A stretch of 64,000 bases of DNA from Mastigias papua (taxonomy: Eukaryota; Cnidaria; Scyphozoa; Rhizostomeae; Mastigiidae). Position 1 is the first letter of the stretch; each line of letters opens with the position of its first letter. The position numbers and the translations under genes were made by a program. Shown in pieces: positions 38,700-50,969 of this stretch. The DNA lies in NCBI GenBank assembly GCA_964019165.1, contig OZ025270.1:9404450-9468449 (forward strand), given 5' to 3'. Below the pieces are notes generated by a model, which was not told the origin of the DNA, ran no database searches, and saw only the letters and a list, made by a program, of their open reading frames with translations.

Positions 38700-41600
38700 G
38701 TCAGTAAAGGAAAATAATTGTTTTCAGTGACATACAGATAGTTTGGTCGGTAAAATAATGAGACTTCCGTTTTTTTCCGTAAATTCGCCTTTTTACACAC
38801 ACCTCGCTCATAGCGTCTAGGTGTCATGGTCACGTCCGCTTCTTAAGGGTATATTTCTAGGGGAAACTTGATACTCCCTCTCCCCCCTCACTACGGGCCT
38901 GACAACAACAAATAAGACGAGCTGTGACTCGTTTGTCTTTTGACTTGGGACCTATCAACGGTTTTATATTCCGTAACATAATAATGAAAACGTTAGGAAT
39001 ATTCCATCTAAATATACAACTGTGAACTTGGCTTGAAATGGTAGTCTACAGTTGACTACTTGGATAATACAAGAACAAAAAGAGAATACTGTAGTTAAAA
39101 TCGTAGAATATAAGATGTCCTGGAGAGCCCCGATCTCTTTTACGGCGACAGAATATGTAGGATGTAGTTTTTATAACAATGGTCATTGTCCGTCTTGTTA
39201 TATCGTTATGATGGAAACTTCATTTCATTGAAAGTATTTGCTACATACAGTTGTAAACCTCACTATACAATAAGTAGTTTACAACTGAATACTTGGTTTG
39301 AATGCGACACTAATAACAGAATAATAAGAACAAAAATAATGGATATTAATATAAGTTAATAAGATAGGAGCTCAGGACTTGACCTCTCTTTTGATACGTC
39401 TGCAGAAGATGTATTAGGACGTTCTGATTGCGATGGTAGTTTTAACTTTCTAATTATGTAGTTTTTGGTAGTATTGTCAAACTGTAAGGCTGTCAGCATG
39501 TCAAGGTAATCAGATGTACACTTATTAAATATACCTAAAGGACTCATCGACAGGTTTATAAGCTTGACGGTTTTATACTTATTAGATTGTTGCTGTACCA
39601 AATCCCTATACTTTTAGGCCTTTCTTTCGGCATTGGTCCTAAGTTTAGATTCAAAACCCACGGTCAATTCTAAATTCTAAAATTTACAGCCATTGATCAG
39701 ATAGTGAGAGAAGTAGATCAGGTTGCATATCATCTCCAGTGACAACACAATTCGGCACAAATGTTTGCGTGTTGTAAAGATTGAAATGTTTTGGCAATAA
39801 ACAGGAGGATGGAAGCGTGTCGCCAAGTGTAGCGGCCCTGTTGAAATAATAATAACAATATGACAATTTTTAAGGTTGGTTTTACCTAGTTTGTATAGAT
39901 TAAACTAATTAAGACCAGCTATTTACAGTAACATGCTCTAAAATAAATGCAGAGAAATTGTTAAAAAGAGAGAATGAAGATTACACATTACGTCATTTGT
40001 TAATTTGTTAAACGTTATCTCGCTGTGACAACATACGTTTCCTGAAGATCTTTTCCTCACATTGGCTCGACTTATCTCTTTGGAAATTTCCTTCCAGAAC
40101 ATTTGGTATTTTGACAGCTTGAAAATGCTTAAGCTTATTTATTTTACATTGAAACTGACTGAGCGCATGAGTTAATTCTTACGTTAGTTCATGCTATCTC
40201 ACGTTATCTCACATTATCTTAAGATTAACAGCAGCAACCCATGAGTTAGTTCTGAATTTTTCTAAAATTATCTCGAGTTAACACATGTAGGAAACCGAGC
40301 CTAAAAATCAATGTTATAAGCATGTCAGTAAGATAGGCAGGGGGCCATGTCCATATGAAAAACTATTTGCCCTTTGGTCCCCCTTAATAGAACGAAACTC
40401 TACGCTTATATTAGTAGGAATAAATGATGGTAATATTATTAGTAAATGATGATAATAGTAGAATTGTTTTGATAACTACAAGTAAAATCAAATACCTACT
40501 ATTTATAATTACAATGGTGCCTAGTTGAAAGCGAAGTAGAATTTGGAAGATTGCTTCACCAGAAAGCTTGCCTTTTACGAGCTGCAAATATCCTTTAAAA
40601 TGTATTGATGCCTATGGACGTGGCCTGTTATTGTGCAGTTAGGCTGAGCGCACACAGAAGGTTTTCACTCCACAACAAGAAGGTAGCGTGTCTTTTTAAA
40701 ACACCCTGCTGTCCGGATGATACAGCTCGAGTTTTTATTGCATTACATAGTACCGCGATTAAATTTCATGAACTCGATTGCACAATGCGAATAGTTAGTG
40801 CTTAAAATGTTAGCCACAAAGTTTGCACAATAGTGGTAAGATGAAAAGATGGGGCCTGTGATTACGTCATTGCGAAATTTGTAAGGTAGTAAGGTGCTCC
40901 TCTCAGGTTCTGGTCTCGAAGCCATCTGCCCCCTGCCCCCTGCCCTATTTCGGCCCCCCTACGCAAGAGTGAGGTGAGTACTTCGACATGTGCTTAGAGA
41001 TTACTGGTTATTTTTACGTATTCAGACATGTATTACCTGGTATCGTCTCTTTATTCATTGAGAAATGGCGTTAATCCGTTCACGTGGATGCTGGTTATGC
41101 CATTATTTACCATGTGATCTCTCGCCCCTCGACGAACTTTTGCATATGAAGGCGTTACAGGCGGCTTGCCCGATGTTAGCCGAACACCAGCCGTCGATAT
41201 TACGGCAGATGCTGAATGTTTTAGATTACACATAGTCTCTGGGGTCGATTTGGTCATAGATTATTTTAATAATAGCCCATTTGTGTAGTGATAAAAATGA
41301 CTATGTGCATCGATAAAACTACCTAGCTCCTCAGAAGTGTGCTCACATGATCATTCTGCATCAAAACTTGCTTTCATTGATATGTCATTTGCAATATCAG
41401 GAACAATCACTATTCATTACTCTTTCTATTGGCTTTGTAAAAAACTTGTCATTCACATTATAAGTAATATTAAAGGGAGTGGCCAGAGAACTTTTCCTAA
41501 AGGCTTTACCTTTCCAGTATAGTGTCCAATAATAAGTGTTCCTTAGCATTGTGTATGCTTTTAGCAAACCATTCTGTCCATATTTGTTATTAGCTGAAAG

Positions 41601-41800
41601 ACCTTTCCGTTTCTATTAAGAATTTCAGTAATTGGGCTATCCGTTGTTTTTAAAGTATCCCTTGAATTGGCTGTTTAATTGTCTGGCCTGCCAGTTTCCG
41701 TGGTTTAGCTTGTGTGTAATTTAGACAAAATAGTAATATTAATTATAACGTATCAATAATTATACAGGCTTGCTTGGTCGGCAAAAGGAGGCTGCTATAG
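38700..41800. other. Intronic stretch without recognised genes
   Basis: 39000-39360 contains two diverged copies of a ~250-bp block (TACAGTTGACTACTTGG-ATAATA and TTACAACTGAATACTTGG, each followed by AGAACAAAAA). Otherwise nothing recognised. Confidence 0.35.
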
Positions 41801-41808
41801 TTCGATTA

Positions 41809-42017
41809 CCTTAGACCGTTTAATTTTTGCGTCAGCTAGATTTTGCGAAAAAAGCCCAGGTTTAGCGCAAGTTTGGTTTAGCGAATAGCAGCTTAGATTA
41901 ATTAAGATTAATACAAAAGCTTGACAAAATTAATTTTAACGCAATATTGATTTAGCGAAAACATACCCTTTCGCTAGAATCGCTAAATGACACGACGCAA
42001 AATTAGATGGCCTAAGG
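41809..42017. mobile_element. Tc1/mariner-type MITE, 209 bp
   Basis: CCTTAGACCGTTTAATTTTT-GCGTC at the left and GACGCAAAATTAGATGGCCTAAGG at the right are inverted ends, and TA flanks both (41807-41808, 42018-42019). Confidence 0.65.
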
Positions 42018-42599
42018 TACATATCAAATAAGAGATTGTAACAGATGTTATATGTGATACAAGATTTTTGAAGATTAAAATTTAACGTCATTGCATTTCA
42101 TTTTGAATCGCAAAACTCAATTATTGTTCTTCAAATCCTCTAGTAATTGGATATAGGTCTGTACGCCTTGGTACCGAAATGTTTGTCGGGGATTCCTATT
42201 CGCATGCGAGTCACCTGAGATTTAACTTGTTACCTCGAGTGTATTTTTGATGATCCAATCTTTTGAATTGATTTTCTATTTTGTTGTTGACAGCTTGTTT
42301 TATGTGAATTCTCTAAATCTAGCTTACTATGTACATATATCTACAAGTAACCTAGTCTAGATCGACATAAATATGCATGAGTATTTTTGAGTTCTATTAA
42401 CTATCTACCGTAGAATAAAATAATTGTCTTGACTGTGTCTTCCGACTTTAATATCTCTCCTTTGATGTTTAAGCTTTCTCCACTTTTATTCGTTTGATCC
42501 TTTCTAAAACGTGAAATTGTTTTGGACTAGCTATCATTTGATTTTGGTTGAGCCAAGTCAAGGCAACTCCAGCTTCTTTCTCCAGTACCCCAAATCAGA

Positions 42600-43520
42600 T
42601 TTGAAAAGTCTTCGAAAAAAGCCAAGTATTATCGTGAGCATGGTTATTTAATTTTGCTTGTTTTAATGAATAGAAATAGATCATCAATGTAGAAGTTAAA
42701 TAGAATAGGGCCCAAAACAGAGCCCTGAGGTACACCTGATAGAATAGTTTGAAAAGTGGTGCAAGACCATTTAGGCACTTAAATACTTCAACAAGCCAAC
42801 GTTCGTGCTTTACAAAATGTATACAAGGAAAGTTAATTGTGCCATTTTGCTTGTTGATTATCCTCACTGCACGATTTTGTAGTTTTTCCGGTCTTGGTTT
42901 GAGCGAATATGAAATTCCTCTGCGTATTTTGCTACAATATTGCACTTTAAGCAGGATCATTTCTTTACATATTGTTTCAGAATTGGCAGGGCTGATATCC
43001 ATTCGGACTCTCACTAGCAATTTGATTCTTGATGATACTGTCTGTGCAAGTTTTCTCAAAATTGCCCAATAGACTTAGATTTTTCTCGCGTGTTATCCCA
43101 AGATATTTGTCGCTATCTGTTTCGACGATATTTTGCCCATTTATATTAATTTCTATGTTATCTGTATTTGCTAACTTCTGATGATTTCCAAAGAGAACAA
43201 ATTCCGTTTTCGATTTTTTAGTTATTAGTTTTGAGCAAAAAGCCTCAAAGCTTTTCAGATCATCATTCAGCTCTCAGCGATTACCTAACTATTCTTGTTC
43301 GATATCAATATATCAGTGCTATCTGCATATAGGAGTATAGTGCTCTTTTCTATATGCTAGTCAATGTCTTTTATTAGTAAGCTAAGTAACAGAGGGCCGT
43401 AAGTTGAGCCCTGCGGTACACAGCTCATAATCGATTCCACTTCAGACTTTAAACCGTAAAATATAGCAAATGTTTCCGGCTACAGAAGTAGCTTTCAAAT
43501 CAATGCAGTTTTCGTTTACT
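42600..43520 (-). pseudogene. LINE RT remnants, two fused fragments
   Basis: Reading the minus strand from 43.45 kb: CVPQGSTYGPLLLSLLI (RT motif B), LNDDLKSFEAFCSKLITKKS and KTEFVLFGNH, then MILLKVQYCSKIRRGISYSL, RPEKLQNRAVRIINKQNGTI and EVFKCLNGLAPLF, the normal order of a LINE 3' half. Directly after GLAPLF, at ~42760, a second motif B and C appears (QTILSGVPQGSVLGPILFNF, YIDDLFLF), out of order. So two LINE pieces are joined here. Both are frameshifted. Confidence 0.72.
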
Positions 43521-44635
43521 TTTGCCATTTGCCGGTTTTACATTTTCACTTTGAATTGCCATTTCTTACAAACTTTTGCAACACTATAAGAAATGCAAAC
43601 CTCGAACGTCATCTGTGTTTCAAATTATTTGGAGCTGAATGAAGTAAGGAAGTCTCACCTCAATCAGCCACACCTAGTTCCACATAGAACTATATAAAAA
43701 ATTCAATGTGTTACGCTGTTTGACTCTTGTCTATCCTCGATATGGTGGAAGTTTTCACGTGTGACCAATGTTCCCTGTATAATTGTGGTTTGCTGTTACT
43801 ACTTTTATTATTCTTATTAGTTGAATGCATAGTATTGCCCTTAACTATCGGCTACTTCGTAGTCCAACTACCCAGCCTTAGAAAAGGCCTCAGACAGAAA
43901 GTATTTGCATTATGAATGTAAATTTGTCCAAGGAATATATGAATACATGTTAGTGCATTATTGCAATTATTATGTTTATTATTAGTATCATTCAGTATTA
44001 TTATACCCATTTTTCGTTTTGTTTCACTGTTTGTTCATATTAGCACTTTTGTTACTGCAGGCAAGTCGTTTGGAAATTGCCTAATTATAGAGTTGTCAGT
44101 TATACTTTTATAATTTATAACGTTATAACGAAGTTTACAGCTATATTTTGATGTAATATTGCAGATTGTATTATCTTTTTTGTTTGGAAATGGTCAATTG
44201 TATACTGCCTTTAGGGATAGGTATATAATTGTATGTTTTGAGCATTGTGAAGCAGCTCGAAAGGAACTATTTTTGTTACTAGTACTCTTTCAAAAATATT
44301 TCCTATCCAAGCTATCTCAGTCGTACGAAAGTAGGAAGGGAACTCTAGTTCTTGCGAATTTGGTCACACCCTTTATTATGACAGGCTACTTGGCATAGAT
44401 ATTGCTAAACTCATATAACATGGGAAGGAGTTCAATAATATATGTAGTTTGCGATTAATAAGAATTATGAAAAGATTCTAAGCAATTAAAATATTACTTA
44501 GCAAAATGAAAGCGTGTAGCACTTGTATATTGCTTTTTTAAGAATATTTTTATGTTTTACCATCAAATGCTGCGGTAGTTACCATGAAGAATAATGTGCC
44601 ACGTTCATGTTTCATTTCACAAAAGATGGAGATTA
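43520..44635. other. Intronic stretch without recognised genes
   Basis: Two short open frames (43727-43915, 44159-44398) have no family signature. Confidence 0.3.
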
Positions 44636-44855
44636 ACGTTTTACAATGGTTGGAGGTGAACCCTCAAAATTTGAAAAAAACCCCCAAAATTTGAAAAATT
44701 TTGGTAATAGAGGCTGAACCTTCCGACTTCTTCTCAACAGCATCACTATAGATTAAATTTTTACAATGGCGGGAGATGAACCCCCAAAAGTTTGAGAAAT
44801 TCTTGTAAAAGCAGCTGAACCTCCCGAGCCCTCCTCAACAGCATCACTGATCCCA
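44636..44855 (+). repeat. Two-copy tandem duplication (~115 bp unit)
   Basis: TTTTACAATGGTTGGAGGTGAACCC ... CTTCTCAACAGCATCACT is followed by TTTTTACAATGGCGGGAGATGAACCC ... CCTCCTCAACAGCATCACT, clearly diverged tandem copies. Confidence 0.65.
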
Positions 44856-44859
44856 AATC

Positions 44860-46760
44860 CTGACAGTCTGTTCACTTGATGCTCACTCCTATTGAATTTG
44901 TTCCCTTTTGAGTCATTTGTAGCTTACTAATTCAAACTCTGGCCGCAATTTATAGCTCCTACAAACAGAGTTCATGTAGTACCAACCAGCATTTCGACAT
45001 GCCTTGCAATCGTCACCTAGCGCTAGCAAAAGACTTCTTTGGGTGAATACCTGCCGTGGAGCAAATTAGCAATCCGTTGCTTACGAAAGCACTAAAAAGT
45101 TATTGAAAACATTACGAAAAGAAAGTCTTGAATATCTGCAAAGTGAATGGCCACCTCAAAGCTTTTTTGTGCTGCTTAATTGCTTTGCGTAACTTTCCTT
45201 CCATCTGGCCAATGGTTCAAAGTAAAAAGCCTTATAATATTTTGAATATCATTGTTGGAGATCTAGACGACACTCTTGCTGGTAGAAAAGATTCTTTTTG
45301 AATGAAATCTCAGTCAAACGTAAGATTGTCCTTTTTTGCCTTCACCTTTAGTTTTTACTATGGTGGCAAACACAGAAACATTTCATTCTCTTCATTTTCC
45401 ATAAACTTGATACTATTCTGGTGCAAAAGCAGCAATGAAAGTGCGAGTCAAATGAAATTTTCCAGGATCGGCCGACAGGTATACGAGCAGCCTAAAAGAA
45501 TCATCCGAAGAGTCGAATGCTTTGATCATTGGGGGGCACTGTACCTCCCAAGCCCTCACTAGTTTCGCCCTTGGCGGGATACAGAACATATCTTAGAGGA
45601 AATACGGCCTCTCTCTCTTTGATGATCTTGCGCTCTATCCATCACGAAGTATAATTAATTGCTAATGATATATTAGGCCAGATATCAACTTGTAATGAGC
45701 AGACAGTATGCTTTAAAATTTAAATTAACTGTCGGATTTGAAATAAATCTTATCAGAACGTAATCAGGCAAATCACTGTAATGTCTCAAGTTCCTTCCAT
45801 CATCATTACAAGGATCTAAAACTCGGAAATCTCTTAGAGAGCTGTTTGGGCATGATTGATTAGTCTTTTTCAATAATCTTAGATACATTCTATGATCTGG
45901 CACCAGAAGGTTATCGTTAATTAATACTACATTACTTCCGAACTCACAACTATTACTATCCAGAGAACATATGACATTATTCTGTATTAGAAATAAGCCC
46001 TAGTGCTCTCTTGCCCTACTTCCTTTTTGATATAAAACCTCGGTGTTATGACACTTTGTTTGTTTGTTTTCTCTTTTGCATTATGACATGTTTGTCTTCT
46101 ATTTTACATATTACTCCAAGCTAGCCAATTATATACTCATTTGCTATTAGTATTGTATATTCTCCTTCTCCTTTATATGTGTTTATATTTTTATCAAATT
46201 ATCTAATTAGACCTTGTCTATTTATATGAAGTGTATGGTTGTAAAGCAATGCATTTATGTTTCTTGGGTGTAGTTTCCTTAGAAAAAATATTGTTCCCTG
46301 ATTCACTTCGAGTTACTTCGCACTGATTCATTGTCTGCTTCAAGATGCTCCTTCATTGCAGATTAGTGGCAGACACTTGGAAGGGGGCTGATCATCCCCA
46401 ATGCTTTTTTTAAGAAAAATAATAGTTTTTTGGGTGTGATTGCTAGAAGGGTCTTTGAACCTTTGTCCTCAAGATCCTGTAGCCTATTTGCCTCCAGATT
46501 TATAGCCAATTACCCACAACTGTTACAGACAGGTGTTTTCCAAAATAGGTATATCATTACTTGATGTGTTTTTTGGTTTGCCTCTGATAGTTTGTTGTGA
46601 TAGTTTTGCTGTCTTTCATTAGGAATCAATAATACTCATGATTTTTTAGCACATGAAAAGTATTATGTGATTCGAATTTTTCTGAAAGTTTGCAGTTTGA
46701 TATGAGTTACTTTGCAATGCATTGTGTTTCATTGTACAATGACTTTGTATTCTGTTTTTA
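44860..46760. other. Intronic stretch before PSMD1 exon at 46765
   Basis: Nothing firmly recognised. The minus frame 45685-45903 is open but unidentified. Confidence 0.3.
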
Positions 46761-46764
46761 ACAG

Positions 46765-46857
46765 ATGCCAAAGATACAGTTTAAATCAAATGCTAAGCCT
46801 TCAACGTATGCATACCCTGAGCCTCTGCAGCCGCCAAAAAAGGAAGAGAAAGAGAAG
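46765..46857 (+). CDS. PSMD1: PSMD1/Rpn2 exon, start of charged linker
   Basis: 31 codons in phase 0 to phase 0. The peptide begins [20 protein letters not shown] and ends in a KKEEKEK run. The MPK-Q-KSN-KPST-AYP-PL motif is the conserved segment following GLN-DLK in animal Rpn2, after which the charged, poorly ordered linker begins. The acceptor is TTTTTAACAG at 46755-46764 and the donor is GTACCA at 46858. The first codon is ATG, but it is an internal methionine of Rpn2, not a start. Confidence 0.95.
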
Positions 46858-47467
46858 GTACCACTGTTTTGATTGTCTTCCCTTTTATTTCTACCTGTGC
46901 CTTGTTCTGAGTTCATGCAGAGCCATAAATGGTTGATGGTAATCAGAGTATAGATTGCTAGGACTGTCCTCAATTTTAAATTCGGAGGTATTAGATATTT
47001 TCAACTAATCTCTCGGATTTAACAAATTATAATGAAAAGGACTGGTTAGATTTGCAGTTATCTCTATTGCTAGAATTTACCTTGTTTGCAAATTTGAAGA
47101 TTTTCAAGGAACGTACTTAACTCTTAGTAGTAATAATTGAAATTCATAGATCCATAGAGTTTAAAGAGATATAAAAAGATTAAATTTTGGGAAGTTTTTA
47201 AGGGAATATCTCATATGATTATTATTGCGAATCAAATTGTGTGATCCATAGCACATTGATGACGCAAGCAAGTTTTTGAGCCAACACGGTAGTTGTTAGG
47301 ATATTCACAAGACGTTGGCTTATTTGAGGGTATTCTGCCACCTGGAAAGTAAAGCATGCTTTAGCAAAATCCTCAAACTGATGACACTGCGTGGTGTTAA
47401 TTTCACTGATGGTTTCGGTTTACTATAGTCACTAAGGTTTGATATAGTCCGGTCTGTTAGCGGATCG

Positions 47468-47846
47468 ATCGTGCAAAATTTGATACCAGCATGAAAACTT
47501 CACATCGTATGTAGTTTTGGCCGTAGAAAACGATGCAAAACAGACCCAAGCTGAAAAATGCCCCCAAAAGCTATTTTTAGAGCAAATACTTCGTTCCCAG
47601 GCCTCCCAGTTATATCACTGATTTGGGACTGACGCAATTGCCCCATGTCATGGAAATTTGGTACTTATATACATTCTGATGCGCATTACTTAACAGAATA
47701 AAAATCACGGCTGTATATTACCTATTTTCTAGTTTTAGAAGAGGGGACTCGACCCCAGGCCTCAAACTTACATCATTCATGTAGGGTTGACTTAGTAGTT
47801 CTATATCAATAAAATATTGCATTTACAGACATTCTGATGTGTATTG
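47468..47846 (+). repeat. Left long terminal inverted repeat (~379 bp)
   Basis: Inverted copy of 49733-50110 at roughly 95% identity by eye. Outer end ATCGTGCAAAATTTGATACC; inner end TTACAGACATTCTGAT. It contains two diverged ~130-150-bp subrepeats centred on CCAGGCCTCCCAGTTATATC and CCAGGCCTCAAACTTA. Confidence 0.92.
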
Positions 47847-49151
47847 TCTGATGTGTATTTTGTCAGTTATGCTTTTCTGGCGTCTCTTTTTCACTAGATT
47901 AAAGCGAATTATCTGAGCTATGTTTAAGGACGTTTTGCTCTCTACGAGGGACACATTGTCAGATAAGCTTGCACCTCCAATGATCATGCTGATTAATGTA
48001 GCCAATGATAAAGGGACTGATTTCTCTTCACATCCATCTATAACCAGGCTCTTGGTGTTCCTTTCGTGCTCATCTACTTGTTTCCTAATAATCTTTGCAG
48101 CCTTCGACAAGCAAATTCCGTCTTCCTTGTAACTTTTTTGTTGGCACGCTGCAAAGATAGCTTTGCCTACTTCTTCCCTAAATGTCTGAAGAATATATTT
48201 GCCTTCCCTATGCTCTGCTAATTCAGGCATTCGATTTAAGATCTTTGATTTCAGTCTAGGACTGTGCACGTTCTTAACCATTTCAGCTGGAGTCCCATAT
48301 TCTTCTAGATGTTTGCAGTATATTACTTTATTATCACTTAGTTGTAATGCAGGAATTATATCTGAATATCTATGCGTATCCCTTAAGTATTCTATGATCT
48401 CAGCAAGAACGATACCTTCCGTGATTGACTGTTCTGATTCTTCTTTGAAATCAGACTTATTGTTGAAATCACGAAGACGATTTTACAGAGTTTCGAGACA
48501 TGTCTTGTGGTAAACAGCCCCGATAGCAATCATATCAACGGCACTAAGTTTTGCAAGAAGCTTTTCATCTTGAAGCTGAATGGCAGTGTCACGCACCCTT
48601 CTATCTAGACTAAGCGTTTGAGCTTGGGTCAGATTTTCATCTATGCCCACTCTCTGATTGAGGTACAAAATTGTGTGAATTATATTTTGCTCTCGTTTTG
48701 GGGTCGAAATTAAATCTTTTTCATCATTTCCCATTGACTTTCTCTTTTTGGTGGCTCGCCCATAATGATGCTCATCGTATGTATTCTTGCAATGCTTTTG
48801 GAACTTTGCTTTATTTTGAAAAAGGCTTTCAGTAAGCTCTGCATGACTTAAGAAGTAGATCCTGCGCCTAATAGAACTAGGCAGTTCTCCAATCTCCTCG
48901 AATTTCTTTAACTGCTCTGCAATGCTTCTGTAACCTAACGATTTGTCTACCTGCCAGCTATTGGTTACGGGGAATATCAGCTTATCGTGAGTTACAGCCT
49001 GGCAAATGAAACAGCGACCCCATATTGAAGCTCTCTCTTGCTCTTTATCCCCAATCGGTTCTTGGAAATCGAATGGAGTTTCAAGTACTGAAATTTGTTT
49101 TTTTGACACACTGACTATGACCAAAAACCGGCAGTGTCTTTCCTTGCACAT
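47823..49151 (-). pseudogene. C-x2-C / H-x3-C protein of long-TIR element, broken
   Basis: Minus strand, one frame from ATG at 49151 to a stop at 47823, interrupted by a single in-frame TAA at 48483-48485. Conceptual length is 442 codons. The N-terminal part carries CFICQ (C-x2-C), SIAEQLKKFEEIGELPSSIR, and LLAKLSAVDMIAIGAVYHKT with C (H-x3-C), ending ETL-stop where the family normally reads LYNR, so the stop replaces a Tyr. The second part reads NRLRDFNNKSDFKEES, GIVLAEIIEYLRDTHRYSDI, KHLEEYG, then LSIAQ-like SLNIAQIIRFNLVKKRRQ and IRQYTSECL. I recognise the CxxC...YHxxC...LYNR pattern from unannotated multi-copy proteins in cnidarians and other invertebrates, where the protein continues for several hundred residues. 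Here the reading enters the left inverted repeat and stops, so the C-terminal part is missing. Function unknown. Confidence 0.7.
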
Positions 49152-49732
49152 ATTGTTTTAAGGTAGCAAAACACCAAATGAATTTCTAACATGTATCAGC
49201 TAACCAAAATTACTAATGTAATTCTCAGATAGTTGTATGTTTGATTGTTTGTGGTCAACTTTCTACTGTGACATTGTCAAGCTGTGTATATGTCATTTCT
49301 GTTTATAAATAAGTTACAGTAAAGTTGTGAGACTCTCTCTTTAAAATATTACACTCACTTCCTTGGGTCATTTTGTTTTGCATCGGTTGGAGATTTACAT
49401 TCTATTCACACAACATTTAAATTCCATATAGATTATGCATTTGCCATTGCTGCTAGTGCTGGAAAATTTCATGTTTAATTTGTAAAGATTTATCTGAACC
49501 ACCCGAACAAAATTGTATCACCTTTTGTTCAATAATTCAAATCGGGAGAAAATAACCACCTAAAGATTTCACAATCATGCATCAAGTTTTATGCACCAGA
49601 CTGTCAATAAACACCATATTTCAAGGATATAGTGCTACCACATTAGTTCCAATTCAATGTTGTAAAGTTTAGGTCTAGGGCCAATTTCCCTGTTCTAAAC
49701 AGAAATTGGTAATTCGCAGCCTTAATTCAAGC
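49152..49732 (-). other. 5' non-coding part of long-TIR element
   Basis: Between the ORF start and the right inverted repeat. Includes a third, more diverged subrepeat (CAATTCAATGTTGTAAAGTTTAGG ... ATTGGTAATTCGCAGCC). No further coding seen. Confidence 0.5.
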
Positions 49733-50110
49733 AATACTTATCAGAATGTCTGTAAATGCAATATTTTATTGACATAGAAATATTACGTCAGCACCAAATC
49801 AATGTTATAAGTTTGAGGCCTGGGGTCGAGTCCCCTCTTCTAAAATTAGAAAATAGGTAATTTACAGCCGTGATTTTTATTCTGTTAAGTAATGCGCATC
49901 AGAATGTATATAAGTACCAAATTTCCATCACATGGAGCAATTGCATCGGTCCCAAATCAGTGATATAACTGGGAGGCCTGGGAACGAAGTATTTGCTCTA
50001 AAAATAGCTTTTGGGGGCATTTTTCAGCTTGGGTCTGTTTTGCATCGTTTTCTACGGCCAAAACTACATACGATGTGAAGTTTTCATGCTGGTATCAAAT
50101 TTTGCACGAT
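49733..50110 (-). repeat. Right long terminal inverted repeat (~378 bp)
   Basis: Mirror of 47468-47846. Differences are scattered substitutions (for example AATTGCTCCATG against AATTGCCCCATG). Flanks (GCGGATCG left, GGTTATGT right) show no clear target-site duplication. Confidence 0.92.
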
Positions 50111-50883
50111 GGTTATGTAATTTTCCGCATATCTGTCACTGTTGGTAAATTGTAAGGCGGACAGTGGTATTTTTAGCATACATAAGAATGTTGAATTCAT
50201 ACAGCATTAAACAGCAGCTGTTGCTCGAATTTGGATTTGCTCGTAGATGACGTCACTGAAATCAGGATTTGTTTGTGTGAATGAGAGCTGCTTTGTATTC
50301 TCTCTCCCGATATGTATGGTCATTTGTCATGTACCTCTTATGGAATGTAAAAATATGTATTCTGTGTTCTAGTTAACGTTATTTTGCCATTCTATAGTTA
50401 CAAAATTGACTGTAATGTACGATTCCTCAAAATTCATGAGTATCCTAAATTTCTGGGCTCTCAGTAACACAAAATAAAGTAGTACATCAGTGGATAAAAT
50501 TGATGGCAAGTATTCAGCAAGCATGCATTCTCTTTGCCACATCACAAGTTATTGGATGGCTTGTTGTGGCGGCTTTTGGTAGGTTACTTTAGCGCATTTT
50601 GGATCTACAATGAAAGGATGTCCACCTCGTTTATGTAAGGGCTCTAATGCTAGGATGATGTGATTCGGCCATTGGACAACATCTCATTAAGATACTTTTG
50701 GCAGGACTAGTTTTTTGGTCAATGAATGACTTTGTTTGTTTGAATCAATTCGATTTGAGATGCAAGGAAGTCAATTAGCAAAGTTTTTTATTGATATAAT
50801 TGTGTTACTGGGTACACACGTGACATATCGGAGTACTTTTCTTAATGTTAGGTGTTTAATCGTTATCATCTCATATCTGTCAG

Positions 50884-50964
50884 GTTTCAACAGCAATTCT
50901 CTCAATAACTGCCAAAGCAAAAGCAAGAGCCAAAAAATCGAAGGATGATGATCCCATGGATGTA
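50884..50964 (+). CDS. PSMD1: PSMD1/Rpn2 exon, VSTAILSITAKAK segment
   Basis: 27 codons, phase 0. The peptide is VSTAILSITAKAKARAKKS followed by KDDDPMDV. VSTA-LSITAKAK is the conserved short motif inside the Lys-rich linker of animal Rpn2, and the acidic DPMDV end corresponds to the MEVD stretch of vertebrate PSMD1. The acceptor is ATATCTGTCAG ending at 50883. A second CAG eight bases downstream would break the frame and delete conserved residues. The donor is GTAAGT at 50965. The preceding 4-kb intron hosts the long-inverted-repeat element at 47468-50110. Confidence 0.93.
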
Positions 50965-50969
50965 GTAAG

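Noticed and set aside
45685..45903. 72-aa minus-strand open frame (LRDFRVLDPCNDDGRNLRHY)
   Set aside because: Looks protein-like but I cannot tie it to any family or splice context.
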